A program made the position numbers and the translations under genes. This document shows positions 33,661 through 45,605 of a DNA stretch of 64,000 nucleotides, one piece after another. Source of the DNA: Timema cristinae (taxonomy: Eukaryota > Arthropoda > Insecta > Phasmatodea > Timematidae); NCBI GenBank assembly GCA_039000515.1, contig JBCFYV010000012.1, forward strand, positions 88,752,284 through 88,816,283. The letters are read 5' to 3'. The number at the start of each line of letters is the position of its first letter. Position 1 is the first letter of the stretch. Below the pieces are notes generated by a model. That model searched no databases. It was not told the origin of the DNA and was given only the letters and a program-made list of their open reading frames with translations.

Positions 33661-33768
33661 CCTGTAATGTCGGAGGCGGGTTCCCGCTGTTTTCAGAATT
33701 GATTTAACACCTTTCCCTATTATTATTTTAAATACTCGATAACATGAACGGTTAATAAGGCGTGTTAC

Positions 33769-34030
33769 CCGCCTCTGTGGCGTAGTTGGCTAACGTGCTA
33801 GTCGTGTTGAGCCCGACTGCTGAGGACGGGGAGATCGAAGTTCGAATCTCGGTCGGGTGAACTGGGGGTGGTTTTTCCTAAATGGTTTTCCACTCGCCCT
33901 CCACTCAAATGCGGGTTCACTTCCTTTAATTCAACCTTCCCAATTCCTAATCCATTAGCGTAATTAGTACTTAGGCGTATAACCCGAACGGGTAGTAAGA
34001 CGCGGTGCTAAATAATAATAATAATAATAA
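33769..34030 (+). repeat. SINE-C copy 2
   Basis: Full-length copy with head CCGCCTCTGTGGCGTAGTTG, body GGGGGTGGTTTTTCCTAAAT and tail GTATAACCCGAACGGGTAGT plus (AAT)n. A perfect 15-bp duplication, AATAAGGCGTGTTAC, lies at 33754-33768 and 34031-34045. The long, intact TSD indicates a relatively young insertion. Confidence 0.95.
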
Positions 34031-34045
34031 AATAAGGCGTGTTAC

Positions 34046-36667
34046 ACACAAAAAAAACCAACAGTTCATTTGCTGAGAATCGACTCTGATATCTCTGACC
34101 TCGCTGTGGTTTTCATGACGTTCGTTCTGCCCCAATATACTTCAACTCGAGTCATGGGGATTTTAAAAATTAAACACGAAGCCTAGTACTATTTGGACGT
34201 AATTTGGTCCAAACCGCAGGGAACAGTGTAGTGGCATTTGATGATCTTGATAGATTCAGACAGGTCCATCGTGCCAAAAAAACGTTTATAACTGTGTTTG
34301 GGAAAATAACAGAGAAAATAGAATCTCACACTTGCAAAGAGGATTTCCTCATGCTGGTAACATATCAACCTGGGAAAACCAGTGAAGGACACCTGATTTT
34401 AACAATTTGCGCCCAAGAATTCACGATCCGAAATTACCGAAAAATCCAACTTTCTTTGCAAAAGGAAAAAAACAACTTTCAAGCGCTTTTTAATTACTTA
34501 TATGTGTTGTGATACAAATTATTGCGAATTGTACTAAGTGGCTATAAAATAAATGGAAGTACCTGACTTTTTACGAAAGGTCACGTGTTTGTTTTACAGC
34601 TGTAAGATAATGTTATTTCTATAAATATAATCTAGGATGTTTCCACAATATATTCAGTCCCATTCTTATAGGAATAGCCTTATTTGATAGAAAAGTTACT
34701 AGATTCACGTTCACATATTTACACGTAGTCAGGTGATTTACATGTCACTTTTGTTACAAATTAAAATATCCATGAAAGAACACTAATAATACATAGTATA
34801 ATATGTTATCATTGTTAACAGCGATGTTTCATTCTACCAAAATCCTAATATGGCTACATATACTTTATGGCAACATCTCGTTAAAATATTGAAATATATC
34901 TAGTAAGTTTGCACTAGTGTTAGTAAACTAATCAAGGCCTTAATTAATGTATTTTGGGGGAGGGGCACGGAGGTGTTCTTGGGCTGCTGATGAAAAAGTT
35001 CCCCAAACAAGAGATGCCAAGATTTTTTTATAATGATTTCCATTTTTACTCTCTCGCTACCTTACAGGTAAAGAAAGTATTGTGTTTGTCAAAAAAAGAA
35101 ATCGAACTCGAGATTTTGGTGAAAATCGACGTTTCATGACCCCCCGAATCCGAAAAAGTTGTTTTTGCAATGCCGTCTGTCTGTACCTCGGAGTAGAGCC
35201 TAAATTATTTTACCGATCAGGCTATAACTTGAAATCTAAGGTTTTCATAGGGTTGCCCCAAGGGTTTTTCGGAATTTTATATCTAACACTAAAATTAAGG
35301 GTAGTTTCCTTCAGGGCCCAAAGAAAAAAAAATTGGTCAAAATCGGCTCTAATGATTTTGATTATTTCTAAGCATTTATCAATATTATAAATAAAATGGC
35401 TACTCTCAATTTTTCGTCAAAATGACTTTAAGGGTTACGTACTGATGCGTAAATTCTATTTTTTTTTTATCATATCTTCGTAACTCTTTGAGATATGAAA
35501 TTACTTCTCATCGCAAATATGTAAGACAATTTATAATTAATATATTTTATTTGAAATGGAAACCTCTTAGAGGAAATGTTTGTACAGCAATGATCTACCA
35601 TTTTAGTCTAGTCAATATTTACCACTTTTATTGGCCAACATTTATAATTCAGGAATTTAATAGCAATGCGATTACCTGGAGATGTGCAACCCCTAATAAA
35701 ATTTCGAACATTTTAACCCTAAGTCTAAATTTTAATATGAAGTGTTGACCCATATGGATCCAATATAGATCTTTTTTATTGGTCCAAATATACTGAGGAC
35801 TTTAATTCTATAAAAACAAAATTTAAAACTAGTTTCAGGCCAGACAAGGCTGCCACGCACCTAAAAAATTGGGAGAACACAAAGAATATGTTGGTGTCTG
35901 GGAAAAAATATGGAAAACTCTGGGAATTCGCAAAAAACAATATCCTTGAATGTCTGTTAATTAGGGATTTTTAACTGTAGTAGATTTATAAAAGAAAAAG
36001 TTAACCGAAAAACTAAGCACGCCGATTTGAACAAATGTATTGTAAACTCTACCTATCTTCCCTGAATCATTGGGTTGCGTAGTGACTGAATAAATTAACC
36101 CCCCCTTCCCCCTTTTCCCATCAAGGTCAAATCACACTGCTCATTTTATTGACATTTGAAATTTAAAACACATCTACTTCTGTTTAAAATGACTGAAAAA
36201 ATTTGGATTTCTTGGGAAAACACATAATTTTTGTGTTGAGAAAATAGTGGTAACCCTATCGAGTTTAAGATTAGAGCCCAGGGCTCTAATTTTATTTTTG
36301 TCAAACTGGTAACCAAAGTTTGGCTCTGTTGTCGGTCTAGTTTGACCAGACCTCTCTCTCTCCAATTACCTGTTTTGTAAGGTATATGTTCAGGTGTCTC
36401 TTTTATTGGTAGTTGTTTGATGACGATTCGGGTCAAGGTCGAAGTTGAATCAACCTCGCGTGCGCGGTCTATCTTACTTTAGTTTAATCACGAGATCAAC
36501 ATTTATGTTTAGGCTGGATTCCCACATATAGGACTACGACAACCGTCCTGTTACTATACCATGTTTGTTTTGGTCATCGGTAGTTGTAAATAAAATGGGG
36601 ATCATTGCATGTGGGCTGTATCCTATCCCACAAGAGGAAAAGAAGAGAAAACGCTGACATTACTGGG
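34046..36667. other. No recognised gene; a 102-codon ORF at 34204-34512
   Basis: The ORF at 34204-34512 (+) is open for 102 codons with normal amino-acid composition, but I recognise no domain and see no splice context. A stretch near 35080-35400 (GACCCCCCGAATCCGAAAAA, then TTGCAATGCCGTCTGTCTGT) looks like an interspersed repeat. The rest is unassigned AT-rich sequence. Confidence 0.35.
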
Positions 36668-36678
36668 CTCATAATGTA

Positions 36679-36954
36679 TTATTATTAGCACCGCGTCTTA
36701 CTACTCGTTCGGGTTATACGCACTTACGCTAATGTGTAATGGTAGGGTGATTGTGAGATGAAATGGAGGACCTACAGCTTAACGTGGAATCCGAACCACG
36801 GTGGCGGCCTGGCATTCCACACTTTCACAAGATGTCTTGTCAGAGGTGAAGGAAGGGTTTGGTAATCAGATAAATCTGTGCCGGGACCGAGGATTGAACC
36901 CCGGCCGCCAGTACAGAAGTCTGACACCTTACCCCTAGACCACCAGGTCACCTT
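36679..36954 (-). repeat. SINE-A copy 5
   Basis: Minus-strand full-length copy. The perfect 11-bp duplication CTCATAATGTA lies at 36668-36678 and 36955-36965. The 67-codon ORF across it is a SINE frame. Confidence 0.94.
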
Positions 36955-36965
36955 CTCATAATGTA

Positions 36966-37867
36966 CTTGGAGCAAGATAAGTAGGATCCTCTACTTACTT
37001 TAATTGGGTTGACTCAATAATAACAACCACAAGTTTTTCAAATATTGAATTTTTCCAATCTCTTCATCCAGATATTTTCTTTAATGAGATTACTGCCGTA
37101 GTCTTTATGCTTTACTCATACTCTCGGACTAGAATTATTCAACTTTATTTATCCATATTGGCTTATTTCTCACGAACATAAGGCTTTGCCGCATTTCAAT
37201 GCCTACCGTACTGAGCCGGGAATTTGGGAAATCACTTTTGAAACAATCCAATACGATACAATAAGCGCACAGTCCTAGGAGGGCGAATTAAACATCGGTC
37301 TTACAAGGTAACTCATATGGGAATGACATGTTCGAGATTGTTTACATCGCGACACAACACAGTCCTATGTGTGCGAGTCTAATTATACTTGGCAGATCAA
37401 CCCGGTACATTCGATTAAAGTGATACATTATTGGTTACATCCTGCACTAACTTCATAGGCGCCGGAACTATAGGCTGGTTGGAGAGAGGGAGAGGGGTCA
37501 TGGACAAAAATGTGCACCGATTTAATCATTCTCGCGACCGGTAACATTGAAAAGGCGTGACTAGTCTCATCCTTAAATTGCATGGCTTAGTAGTTCTTAA
37601 TATACAAACACCTGAATCCAACGAGTCCCTAATATATTGTTTTGTAGTTATGTAGGGAACATATTAAATAAGTGTAACCTAATTATAAGCGAACCTTTAA
37701 TTCACTCAAGTTCTAATATTTTGATCAATCAATTTATAACTCTGGATTGAAACAATGAATTAAAAAGACCAATATAAAGATCTGACTAAATCATACAATT
37801 ATATATATATAATTTTAACTCTGAATTGAAACAATCACTTAAAAAAGAACAATATAAATATCTTGAC

Positions 37868-37902
<35 letters not shown>

Positions 37903-38069
37903 CAAACCTACCTATCAAATTGTGGTTACGTGTTAGTGGGGTCGAGTTTTGCACATTTTTTTACTCAACCTATATTGACATGAACATAACGTTATTTCGT
38001 CCCCCCACCCCCGATCAAAAAAAACGTTCCGGTGCTCCGGATGAGCTTAATGACCTTGCTACTGGTGCG
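36966..38069. other. No recognised gene; (CA)n microsatellite near 37869-37898
   Basis: A CA dinucleotide run of about 15 units lies near 37869-37898, and short AT runs near 37802-37810. Two similar phrases (TCTGGATTGAAACAATGAAT at 37742 and CTGAATTGAAACAATCACTT at 37821) are about 80 bases apart, each followed by AAAAA-CCAATATAAA-type sequence, so there is a small direct duplication. Confidence 0.5.
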
Positions 38070-38081
38070 AATAAAATAGGG

Positions 38082-38330
38082 TTAATATTTAGCACCGCGT
38101 CTTACTACCCGTTCGGGTTATACGCTTTACGTACTAATTACGTTAATGGATTTAGGAATTGGGAAGGTTGAATTAGAGGAAGTGAACCCGCATTTGCGGG
38201 AGAGTGGAAAACCATTTAGGAAAAACCACCCCCAGTTCACCCGACCGAGATTCGAACCTCGATCTCCCCATCCTTAGCAGTCGAGCTTAACACAACAAGC
38301 GCGTTAACCAACTACGCCACAGAGGCGGGT
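38082..38330 (-). repeat. SINE-C copy 3
   Basis: Minus-strand copy with the shared tail, body and tRNA-like head ending CGCCACAGAGGCGGGT. The perfect 12-bp duplication AATAAAATAGGG lies at 38070-38081 and 38331-38342. Confidence 0.94.
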
Positions 38331-38372
38331 AATAAAATAGGGAATAATAGAAAAGTTTGCCATGTGTATGTA

Positions 38373-38898
38373 CGGTGACGGAGTGACGTTTTGATCGCGT
38401 GTTGGCTGCGACCAATTGGCATGGCGTTTTGTGATTAAAGGAGGGTATTTCAGTTAGGTCAATGCAGAGATTTCCAATACTAACTTAAAAAAGCGAAATG
38501 TGATAATATTGTGACAGTAAAGATAAGAAAATGTTACTACAGTACTTTGCTTATTTAATTTCAGTTTTAATTTTTAAAATGAATATATAATTATTTGAGC
38601 TTGTACTTAAGTAGTTTCAATATTATTCAATTATATTTGGTGAGGTATCCCAAAGTACCTACCGGAGCTATAGTAGGTTAAAAAGGTATTAATCGTTTTG
38701 ATTACAATTAATAATTTAATTTAATAAAAATTAGGTATACAATTAAGTGCATGGCTATTGATATTTACCAGCATTTAATTTTCATTTAAGATGTTTGTGA
38801 AAGGGGTTCGCGAGTCGAGAAAGTCTAGGAACCGCAACACTAGAACGACCCGGTCACGGCGCTGGTGTCGCAGCGACCAAAACGTCAGTTTGTCACCG
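38373..38898. mobile_element. 526-bp MITE-like element with GC-rich TIRs
   Basis: The left end CGGTGACGGAGTGACGTTTT and the right end (reverse complement CGGTGACAAACTGACGTTTT) are inverted repeats. They extend into GATCGC / GGTCGC and a GTCGCAGCGACC-like subterminal palindrome. No coding capacity or clear TSD was found. The superfamily is uncertain. Confidence 0.7.
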
Positions 38899-40323
38899 GC
38901 CTAAGAGTGGGGCTTCTATCTTTTCACTGACCACCCTACATTTGCCTTTCATTCTAACCCACTGCGTTATCTCTCTGGTCTAAGCTGTACTTTGTTTCCA
39001 AGGTTGAGTTGTATCAAAGTTAATATGCGCTTTTTATGGTAAGCCGGCGAGGAACACCTTAGACCACGCGGCCATTAACGCACGTCTAGAATAAATCATC
39101 CTTCATACTGCCAAGCAGAGGTGCTCTCTGTCGTCAGCCTCGCACCCTCCCTCAGCCCCTCCCCAAGACTTTAGCCGCGCAGGGGGGAAATCATCGCGGC
39201 GGCCTTTATATTTATGAATGGGTAATAATATCTTGAGGCCAGTGCATTCCTCGCCTAGGCGTCACGGCGTCCGAAATATTAGTGCCAAGAGTCCGACCTT
39301 GCACCTCGGAACCAAAAATAGCAGAGGGGCCACGTCTAGTGACGTTTTGCTTCCATCGGTTGATTCATCGCGAGGCGCGGAGGAAAGGAACAGCGTTTGA
39401 CTGCAATGTCAAAGGGGGGGCTGCCTCCTTAACTTTTCATGTGGTCCGTATTGTTCCCCCACTTTATCAGCAACAAGAACAAAGAGGGACAATCCAATTT
39501 GCAGATGTTTTACTACAAATAATATTAAAATCGTCATTACCGGTTATAATTTGAGCATTCTCTAAAATATATCTATTTACAAATTGTATTGACGAGGTCG
39601 ATATTCAAGTGGAAAACTGGGAAATGTAATAACTGGTGTTTTAAGGGTATATTTCTGCAACAATTTTGTATATTATACAAAATAGGAGTTAATAACCAAA
39701 AGAAACTATTATTTTGATTTATATTTAATGGGATTTTACTAAGAACAGACATATTTTCCTTTATTGATTATTGTTTCATATTTTCCTTTAATGATTATTG
39801 TGTCAATAATTTAATACTAAACTGTGAAAATAGTGATTAAAAAAGTATAACCCTGCCTAAAATACTGGTAAAATGCATGTTCTTTATCTAGGAAACCAGA
39901 AAAAGTGAGAGAATTTCAAAACTAAGTGTGTTCCTGATTTAAAATATTCCATCAAATATCCTTGCTGATTGATCATTGTTTGCCTTTCTCTTTCACTATC
40001 ATCTTTTGAGAAGGGGGAAGGGAGCTTCATTTTTCTAATTAACTTTGTTTAATGGATACATATGGCTGATTGATTTTGTGACACATTCATAAACGAACAA
40101 ACACATTTCTGACTTAAAGTTGTCTCAATTGATTCATTATCAAAGGAGCACATCACAACGATCTAGACCATGGTTGAGCCTTACAATCATTTTAAACTAG
40201 GACAGTATACCTAGCAAGGACCCAAAAGAGTAATACTATTTGGTACATAAGAATTAACCAATATAAAAAAAACATTTTGATTGCATTGCTGTCAGTTCGT
40301 CTTATTTTATTATTTTAAAAATA
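38899..40323. other. Non-coding, includes a GC-rich patch at about 39040-39440
   Basis: The patch at 39040-39440 contains GCCGCGCAGGGGGGAAATCA, CGCGGCGGCC followed by TTTATATTTATG, and GGCGTCACGGCGTCCG. It is markedly richer in GC and CpG than its surroundings and could be a promoter on the wdb strand about 2.5-2.9 kb upstream of the first visible exon. The two overlapping ORFs in it show no known domain. From 39450 on, the sequence is AT-rich and featureless apart from a CCAGAAAAAGTGAGAGAATT repeat fragment near 39896. Confidence 0.4.
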
Positions 40324-40693
40324 CAGTAGGGTCTCCATATCCGCGCTGTTCAATATTAGTTATTTTTAATTAAAGAAAAAAAAGATTATAGGTCACAATG
40401 CCTACACCATCACCCCACTTCATCTCCTCATTGTGGGCATAGAAAGCGCTATCATATCACCGTCATCATCATTATCATCAGTGATCATCGCAACAAGAAG
40501 AATGGAGAATAAACTAGTAGGTACACTGTGGTGTACAGTACACGTTATGTACTTAATTTAGTGTTAATGTCTTACTGTGAATAATTTATCAATTAAACTT
40601 TACTGCATTAATCTATGTTACACGTTATTTAATAGTTGGTACAATCGCGGTAGATCTAGGAACGTATTACCCGCGGATATGAGGGTCATACTC
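40324..40693. mobile_element. Pogo/Tigger-like MITE
   Basis: The left end CAGTAGGGTCTCCATATCCG (then CG) and the right end (reverse complement GAGTATGACCCTCATATCCG, then CG) are inverted. They resemble the CAGT..CCC...ATCCGCG termini of pogo/Tigger elements. TA flanks both sides (40322-40323 and 40694-40695). The 370-bp interior is non-coding. Confidence 0.75.
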
Positions 40694-40695
40694 TA

Positions 40696-41108
40696 AATGC
40701 CATATTACAAATTTAAGTTAACTTTAAATATTAAAATACTCGCATCAGTGACCAAATGGTCTAAAGCTTGATTCACAAACTCACGGACCATGGGCCCCGT
40801 CTAGCCAATGAAATATATCTGACTGGCCCGCTTGTCAGCAATACTTTTTATATAGGTTAATTTCAGTGTGAACTTCACTGTGTACATAGTTTTCAATAAC
40901 CAAAATATTTAGAACAAATTCAAATTGTGTTATTTTTTCAATAAATACTTTATTTTTGTAATTTTTATTTACTTTTTAATAGATAGCCTACTGGTTTGAG
41001 TATTCGCTAAACCACATACACATCTAGAAAATATAAGTTTTTAAATATTTTTAATATACATAATATTTTTAAATACACAGTATCAAAATAGTAGTAACTA
41101 TTATAGAC
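40696..41108. other. No recognised feature
   Basis: AT-rich sequence with no coding or repeat signature. Confidence 0.4.
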
Positions 41109-41330
41109 ATGCATCGGTGGGCACACAGACTAAACGTCAGGCTCTTCTGGTCTAGTTTGCCAGTATCAGTAAGGGTTCAAATTTTAGCCAAAAGTACAGA
41201 GTTTAAAAAAAAGTTGTTTCCCACATCCCCTTCACTCAAATGTGGGTGCATTTTATCTCAATTATGCCTTCCTTATCCCATATCCTCTAGTGTGATTAAA
41301 ATTGTGTAGTCCAGATGGGTAATAAGACAT
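41109..41330 (+). repeat. Decayed SINE-C relative
   Basis: A B-box-like AAGGGTTCAAATTTTAGCC near 41171 is followed by CCCACATCCCCTTCACTCAA, ATGTGGGTGCATTTTATCTC and a tail GTAGTCCAGATGGGTAATAA. The order corresponds to the SINE-C head, body and tail with heavy divergence. It is an old copy and the TSD is not visible. Confidence 0.5.
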
Positions 41331-41961
41331 GCTGAGAAAAAAACATAAGTATAAAATACCTTTAAGCAAAAAGGTTTATTAAGGCTGTGGCCTGCAAGAA
41401 GCCTTGAGTTTGTGAATCATCCCCTTTGACTAATTTGATTTTAAGACCACTGGTCCAAGTTTCACTCAAAATTGTAATAATATAAATTGCTGTGATGGGT
41501 ATATTTGGGCTCAAATCTCCGTTTTGTGTACTGAGGTTGTTTTGCCCCTTAAATAATTTCCTACTCTCCTTCTTCACGAATTCAATGCAAGTAGGACGTG
41601 GTGCACATAAAAGCAAATTAGTATAATTTAACTAATATTATTGTTTTCATCAAAAGGTTTTAAAACATTATTTTAGGTAATTTATTGGCCTTGTTTGTTT
41701 GCTCATATTTATTAAAGGATTTGCATACACTTCCTATCAATAGCTGAAAATTCATCGCCCTTAGATACACCCATGAATGATAAACTAACAATTTGAGGTT
41801 TAGTTGTTGTGTTTGTCTAGAACAGGCTAGAATAACCATAAAAATACTACACACATTAAATGTGTGGATAAACATATTTTTAGGCATCCACAGCAGCTAC
41901 TTTTAGAGCCACAACTAGGCACAGTTATGTATGTATAACATTTGTTCTTGTTTGCCCACAG
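41331..41961. other. Intron or upstream flank of the first visible wdb exon
   Basis: No coding exon was recognised. The last bases before 41962 (TTGTTTGCCCACAG) form a pyrimidine-rich 3' splice site. The minus-strand ORFs here are not credible. Confidence 0.5.
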
Positions 41962-42158
41962 ATGTGCCGTCGTCGGAGCAAGAGGAGTTGTTCATTAGGA
42001 AACTGCGGCAGTGCTGTGTGGCCTTTGACTTCATGGACCCTGTGGCCGACTTGAAGGGCAAGGAGATCAAGAGAGCCACCCTCAACGAGCTGGTGGACTA
42101 CATCACTGCCGGCCGAGGGGTGCTCACCGAGCCTGTCTATCCAGAAATCATCAAGATG
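41962..42158 (+). CDS. wdb: PP2A B56 regulatory subunit, internal exon 1 of 4 visible
   Basis: B56 (B', PPP2R5) subunits are HEAT-repeat proteins. They bind the PP2A scaffold and catalytic subunits and recruit substrates that carry LxxIxE motifs. This 197-bp exon encodes about 66 residues near the start of the conserved core: [18 protein letters not shown], then [19 protein letters not shown] and [12 protein letters not shown]. From memory this is nearest Drosophila widerborst and vertebrate PPP2R5E/A, and less like the gamma/delta type. The 3' splice site is TTTGCCCACAG; the first codon is split (phase 1). The exon ends after ...PEIIKM, in phase 0, with donor GTAAAT at 42159. The preceding exon, expected to encode the variable N-terminus, was not found upstream in the window. 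The frame is intact, with no stops. Confidence 0.95.
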
Positions 42159-45100
42159 GTAAATATTACTGCATGGAACACTAAAACACACCTGTTCCTC
42201 AAATTTAAAAAACCCATTTAAATGTCCAATTTTTTATTTTCAAAATTACTGCTTATCTTTATATAGGGCTATTTAAAAACAAGGGTTGATACACAGCTGG
42301 ATAAGTCTGCGAGTTTTGTTTGATAGGGAAAAGTAGGAGAAGTCAGGGAAATAAAAAATAAAAAAAGCCATTGTAATTTTCCAATACTTGAAATGCTAAG
42401 TAGATCATACATAATCTATTGTAAACTATCGGTTATTCTCAAATTCATAACATTTTATAAATAACACTGACATGTCTACCTTTAATAATTCTTGTGTCAA
42501 GAATTAAATGGGGTGAAAATTGCATAATTTTTGATCTGAAAATTTTGGCAATTAAAAAAAAAATTATAGATGCTGAAAACATAAAGATTCACTCAAACAA
42601 AATAGCAATGAGTTGTTTTGAAGATAAAGAAACATTAAACATGATCAAGAAATTAGTTAAACTTAAACGTAATGGGTATTATTTGCCATTGGGGGGAAAA
42701 TGGGTTTAATCTTACCCTCATACTGCATGAGGACATTCAGCAGATGAGAGAATAGCTTTATTGTGCTCTATGGCTCAAGTAACACACCTTTACCTATACA
42801 ATATTACTGTACACCAGAGTGATGACAATCTTTCATGATTTTCTGTGTCTTAATGGGTGTTGCAAAATGTCACAAATACACAGTTCAGTGCTCCCAACAG
42901 GTTTTATATCCAGTCTTGTTTGTGGAAATATTAACCTTGTGGTTTCCATTTTAAGATACCGTTTCATAGACAACTATCCACGGTATTTAACTACACGATT
43001 ATCCTCAAACCAGAAATGACATAGCATTTTTCATTTTTCTCAATTTCACAGTTTTCTAAAGTAGAATACAGAAAACCTCACTATGATGAAACTCTTGGTC
43101 CTAGCTGTTTTACCTACTTAAGCTAGGGGCTTAACAAGTTTTTGTTGAGAGTACATAACCATTATGAGTATTTATAATCAGCATCATCAACATCAACTTT
43201 TTATAGCCTGTGGTCGGGTCATTTTAGTAAAATGTCGCCATCTTCCTTTAACCTTCCACCATTCATCCTCCTTCACTTTCTTCCATTACTCTCCTCTCAC
43301 TTGAACACTTTCTGTTATCTGCTCCTCTCACCTCTTTTTTTTTACTTCCCTGTGGTCTTTTTGATTTCCTACATACTTCATTTCTATCATTTTCTTTGGC
43401 ATCTTCTCTTTTTCCATCATCATTACATGCCCATAACATCTGTCTTGTGTCCTCTACTATCTTCTACTCTTATCCGGATAACTTTATTCCTAATCTTGTT
43501 TCTACTTGTGACAACTAACATGTTCCTCACAAACTTCAATTCCATAGCCTCCACTTTATTAGTTTCACTTACATTCATTGTCCATGTTTCTGCTGCATAT
43601 GTGACGATGGGTACAAAGTATGCCCTGTACAACACTTCCTTACACCTCAAGGGGACTTACCATTTTTATAGCAGTCTCTTACCCACCTATGGACCAACTC
43701 TCCCTGTTGTCCTCTACTCATTAAATCCTTAGTTCCACCTTTCACCTCATTTACAATTCCAAGGTATTTTACACTATGCATTTTTCTCAGCTCTCCTTCT
43801 TCGAATTGTATAGCTTTACTAGGCTTTATCTATCCTCTTCCTTGTTATTACCATCATTCACACTTTGCCATGCTAAATTTCATTTCACACTCAAAAATTT
43901 CACTTCCTCATTCCATTCTTGTAGTTGTTCTTGTACTTCCTCCCTTCTCCCCCTATCCCATCAAGTCATACGCAAACATCATGGCTTTCATTATTTCCTC
44001 TCATAGAGTTTTCCTGCCAATTTGTTAGTGACCATTTCCATTACCATTACAAAGAGTAATGGTGAAAGAGCACTCCCCTGCTTCACTCCATTTTTTTAAA
44101 TTCAGAACCACTCCATCCTCCCACTCTTCATCTTAACACAACTCAAATAAAAGAAATATTTTACCCTAACCTTTTGTATAAAATAGTTTTTATGTTCATA
44201 AAAAAACTTAAATTCATGGTGAATGAAAGAATTGAATACAAAAAATTACATCAATAAAGATCAATAAATCAATAATCAAATATTGAAAAAACAAATTAAA
44301 TGTGTAAAAACTAATATGATAAGTATTATTGTAATATTTACATGAGTTATGTAAGACGTCATAAAACCTTAAAAACTAAATTGCTTTAGAGTAGTGACAG
44401 AAAAACAGTTATCTTATGCAGAGAAAACATTTGAACACTCTAGGTTGAAAAAAATCTACAGTATGATGAGAAAATAAATCCTTTGAGCACAGGGATTTAT
44501 TTAGGTACTATTTATAAGATTTTAACAGAAGAAGCTTTTTTTCTGTATACTTAATGTGGCAAACTTTTTGATAATTTCTTTATTTGTGATTTTCTTGAGA
44601 ATGTCATTCTCAGATAATAGTATCAATAAGCTTGACAACCAATCATCCCCAACGATAATTTACAGTGCATAGTTGTGAATAGTTAATGTTCTAAACATAC
44701 AAGTACATGATAGTTAAAGAGTTAAATATAACATTTGCCATTTTTAAGTGGCCACTTTTCTCCTGGCAACTGAAACATAATTATTTTTCCAATTGCGACA
44801 CACTCGATGCTCTTTGAAATAATTTACTCATCACACCATTAAGTTGTTGTACCTTATTTATTAAAATGACCCCCTTATTTTACCATGGTTTGAATATTTA
44901 TGGACAACTAAAACAAAAGTTTCCCAATCACTTTTATTTCAATTAACATTAAATATCACAAATCATCGGCAGCTAAGAAACAAAATAATGTCTCCTTTTC
45001 TTCAATATGGGATATATAAAACTCTTCTCTGTACACTTTATTTTGTATTACATTTGGTCAGCTATTCTTCCCACCACCTTATTTTATTGGCTGATACATC

Positions 45101-45503
45101 TGCTTGCAATTGTTAAACATCTTTATGAACCTTAACATTATTCATTATTAGTAGAAACTAGTAATGTGCCAAGTGAGAATCTAAATTGCTTAAAAAGTAA
45201 CATTGTGTTGTAACATGTTTTCATAAGTATCCCAACTGTTTTTATAATGTTTTTCCACATTTTTATAGAAAATATAACAGTTTCAATCAAATGGTGATTT
45301 TACTATTTTTTGCCCAAAGAAGTAAGAAAAATCTGTGCATGAGATTTGCACTCTACCAATTAGTATGCCATAACAATTTCATTGGAATATTCTGTTATTT
45401 TTCTAAGTAAAAATTATGTGTATGATGTTTTAAGTGAGTAAATTATTCATTTAAATCACTTTCTGACAAACGTTCCTCCAAATACCGTACTTTTGGTCGA
45501 CAG
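42159..45503 (+). other. wdb: wdb intron (3345 bp)
   Basis: The intron runs from GTAAAT to GTCGACAG. It contains a non-LTR RT remnant on the opposite strand (43190-44130) and otherwise unassigned AT-rich sequence, including short ORFs at 42494-42709 and 42819-43019 that match nothing known. Confidence 0.85.
43190..44130 (-). pseudogene. Non-LTR reverse transcriptase remnant, antisense in wdb intron
   Basis: Reading the minus strand from about 44095: GVKQGSALSPLLFVMVMEMV (RT motif with GxxQGSxLSPLLF). Next comes KAMMFAYDLM, where the usual FADD is altered to FAYD. Then YLGIVNEV, and the open frame at 43423-43650 with YRAYFVPIVTYAAETWTM, MELKFVRNMLVV and RIRVEDSRGHK. The 3' end runs into GATGTTGATGATG near 43180. 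The order is that of the RT palm/thumb and C-terminal region of insect non-LTR elements (Y-GAETWT motif). Stops and frame changes, plus the altered active site, mark it as dead. The 5' part is missing. Confidence 0.75.
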
Positions 45504-45605
45504 ATTTCGGCCAACCTTTTCCGGACGTTGCCGCCAAGCGAGAATCCCGACTTTGATCCAGAAGAAGACGACCCCACACTAGAGGCATCTTGGCCCCACT
45601 TGCAG
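45504..45605 (+). CDS. wdb: PP2A B56 regulatory subunit, internal exon 2 of 4 visible
   Basis: This exon is 102 bp, 34 codons, phase 0 at both ends. It encodes [18 protein letters not shown], then [16 protein letters not shown]. It contains the acidic loop (PEEDDP) that contacts the catalytic subunit in B56 holoenzymes. In human PPP2R5D the corresponding acidic residues are sites of neurodevelopmental missense variants. The third acidic position is Asp here, where the vertebrate proteins I remember have Glu. The acceptor GGTCGACAG has a weak pyrimidine tract; the donor is GTGAGT at 45606. The upstream exon ends in phase 0, so the frame joins cleanly. Confidence 0.96.

Noticed and set aside
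34204..34512. A 102-codon ORF that could be a lineage-specific gene.
   Set aside because: No domain, codon bias, splice context or homologue is recognisable, and ORFs of this length arise by chance in 64 kb. It is noted as unassigned rather than called.
34954..35390. Overlapping ORFs resembling a two-frame gene.
   Set aside because: The sequence looks like an interspersed repeat (TTGCAATGCCGTCTGTCTGT), and the predicted peptides are low in conserved-looking motifs.
41925..42191. A minus-strand 88-codon ORF.
   Set aside because: It is the complement of the conserved wdb exon at 41962-42158.
43232..43732. The 166-codon + strand ORF, the longest hydrophobic frame in its area.
   Set aside because: It is the antisense shadow of the minus-strand reverse transcriptase remnant, whose motifs (YRAYFVPIVTYAAETWTM) are clear.
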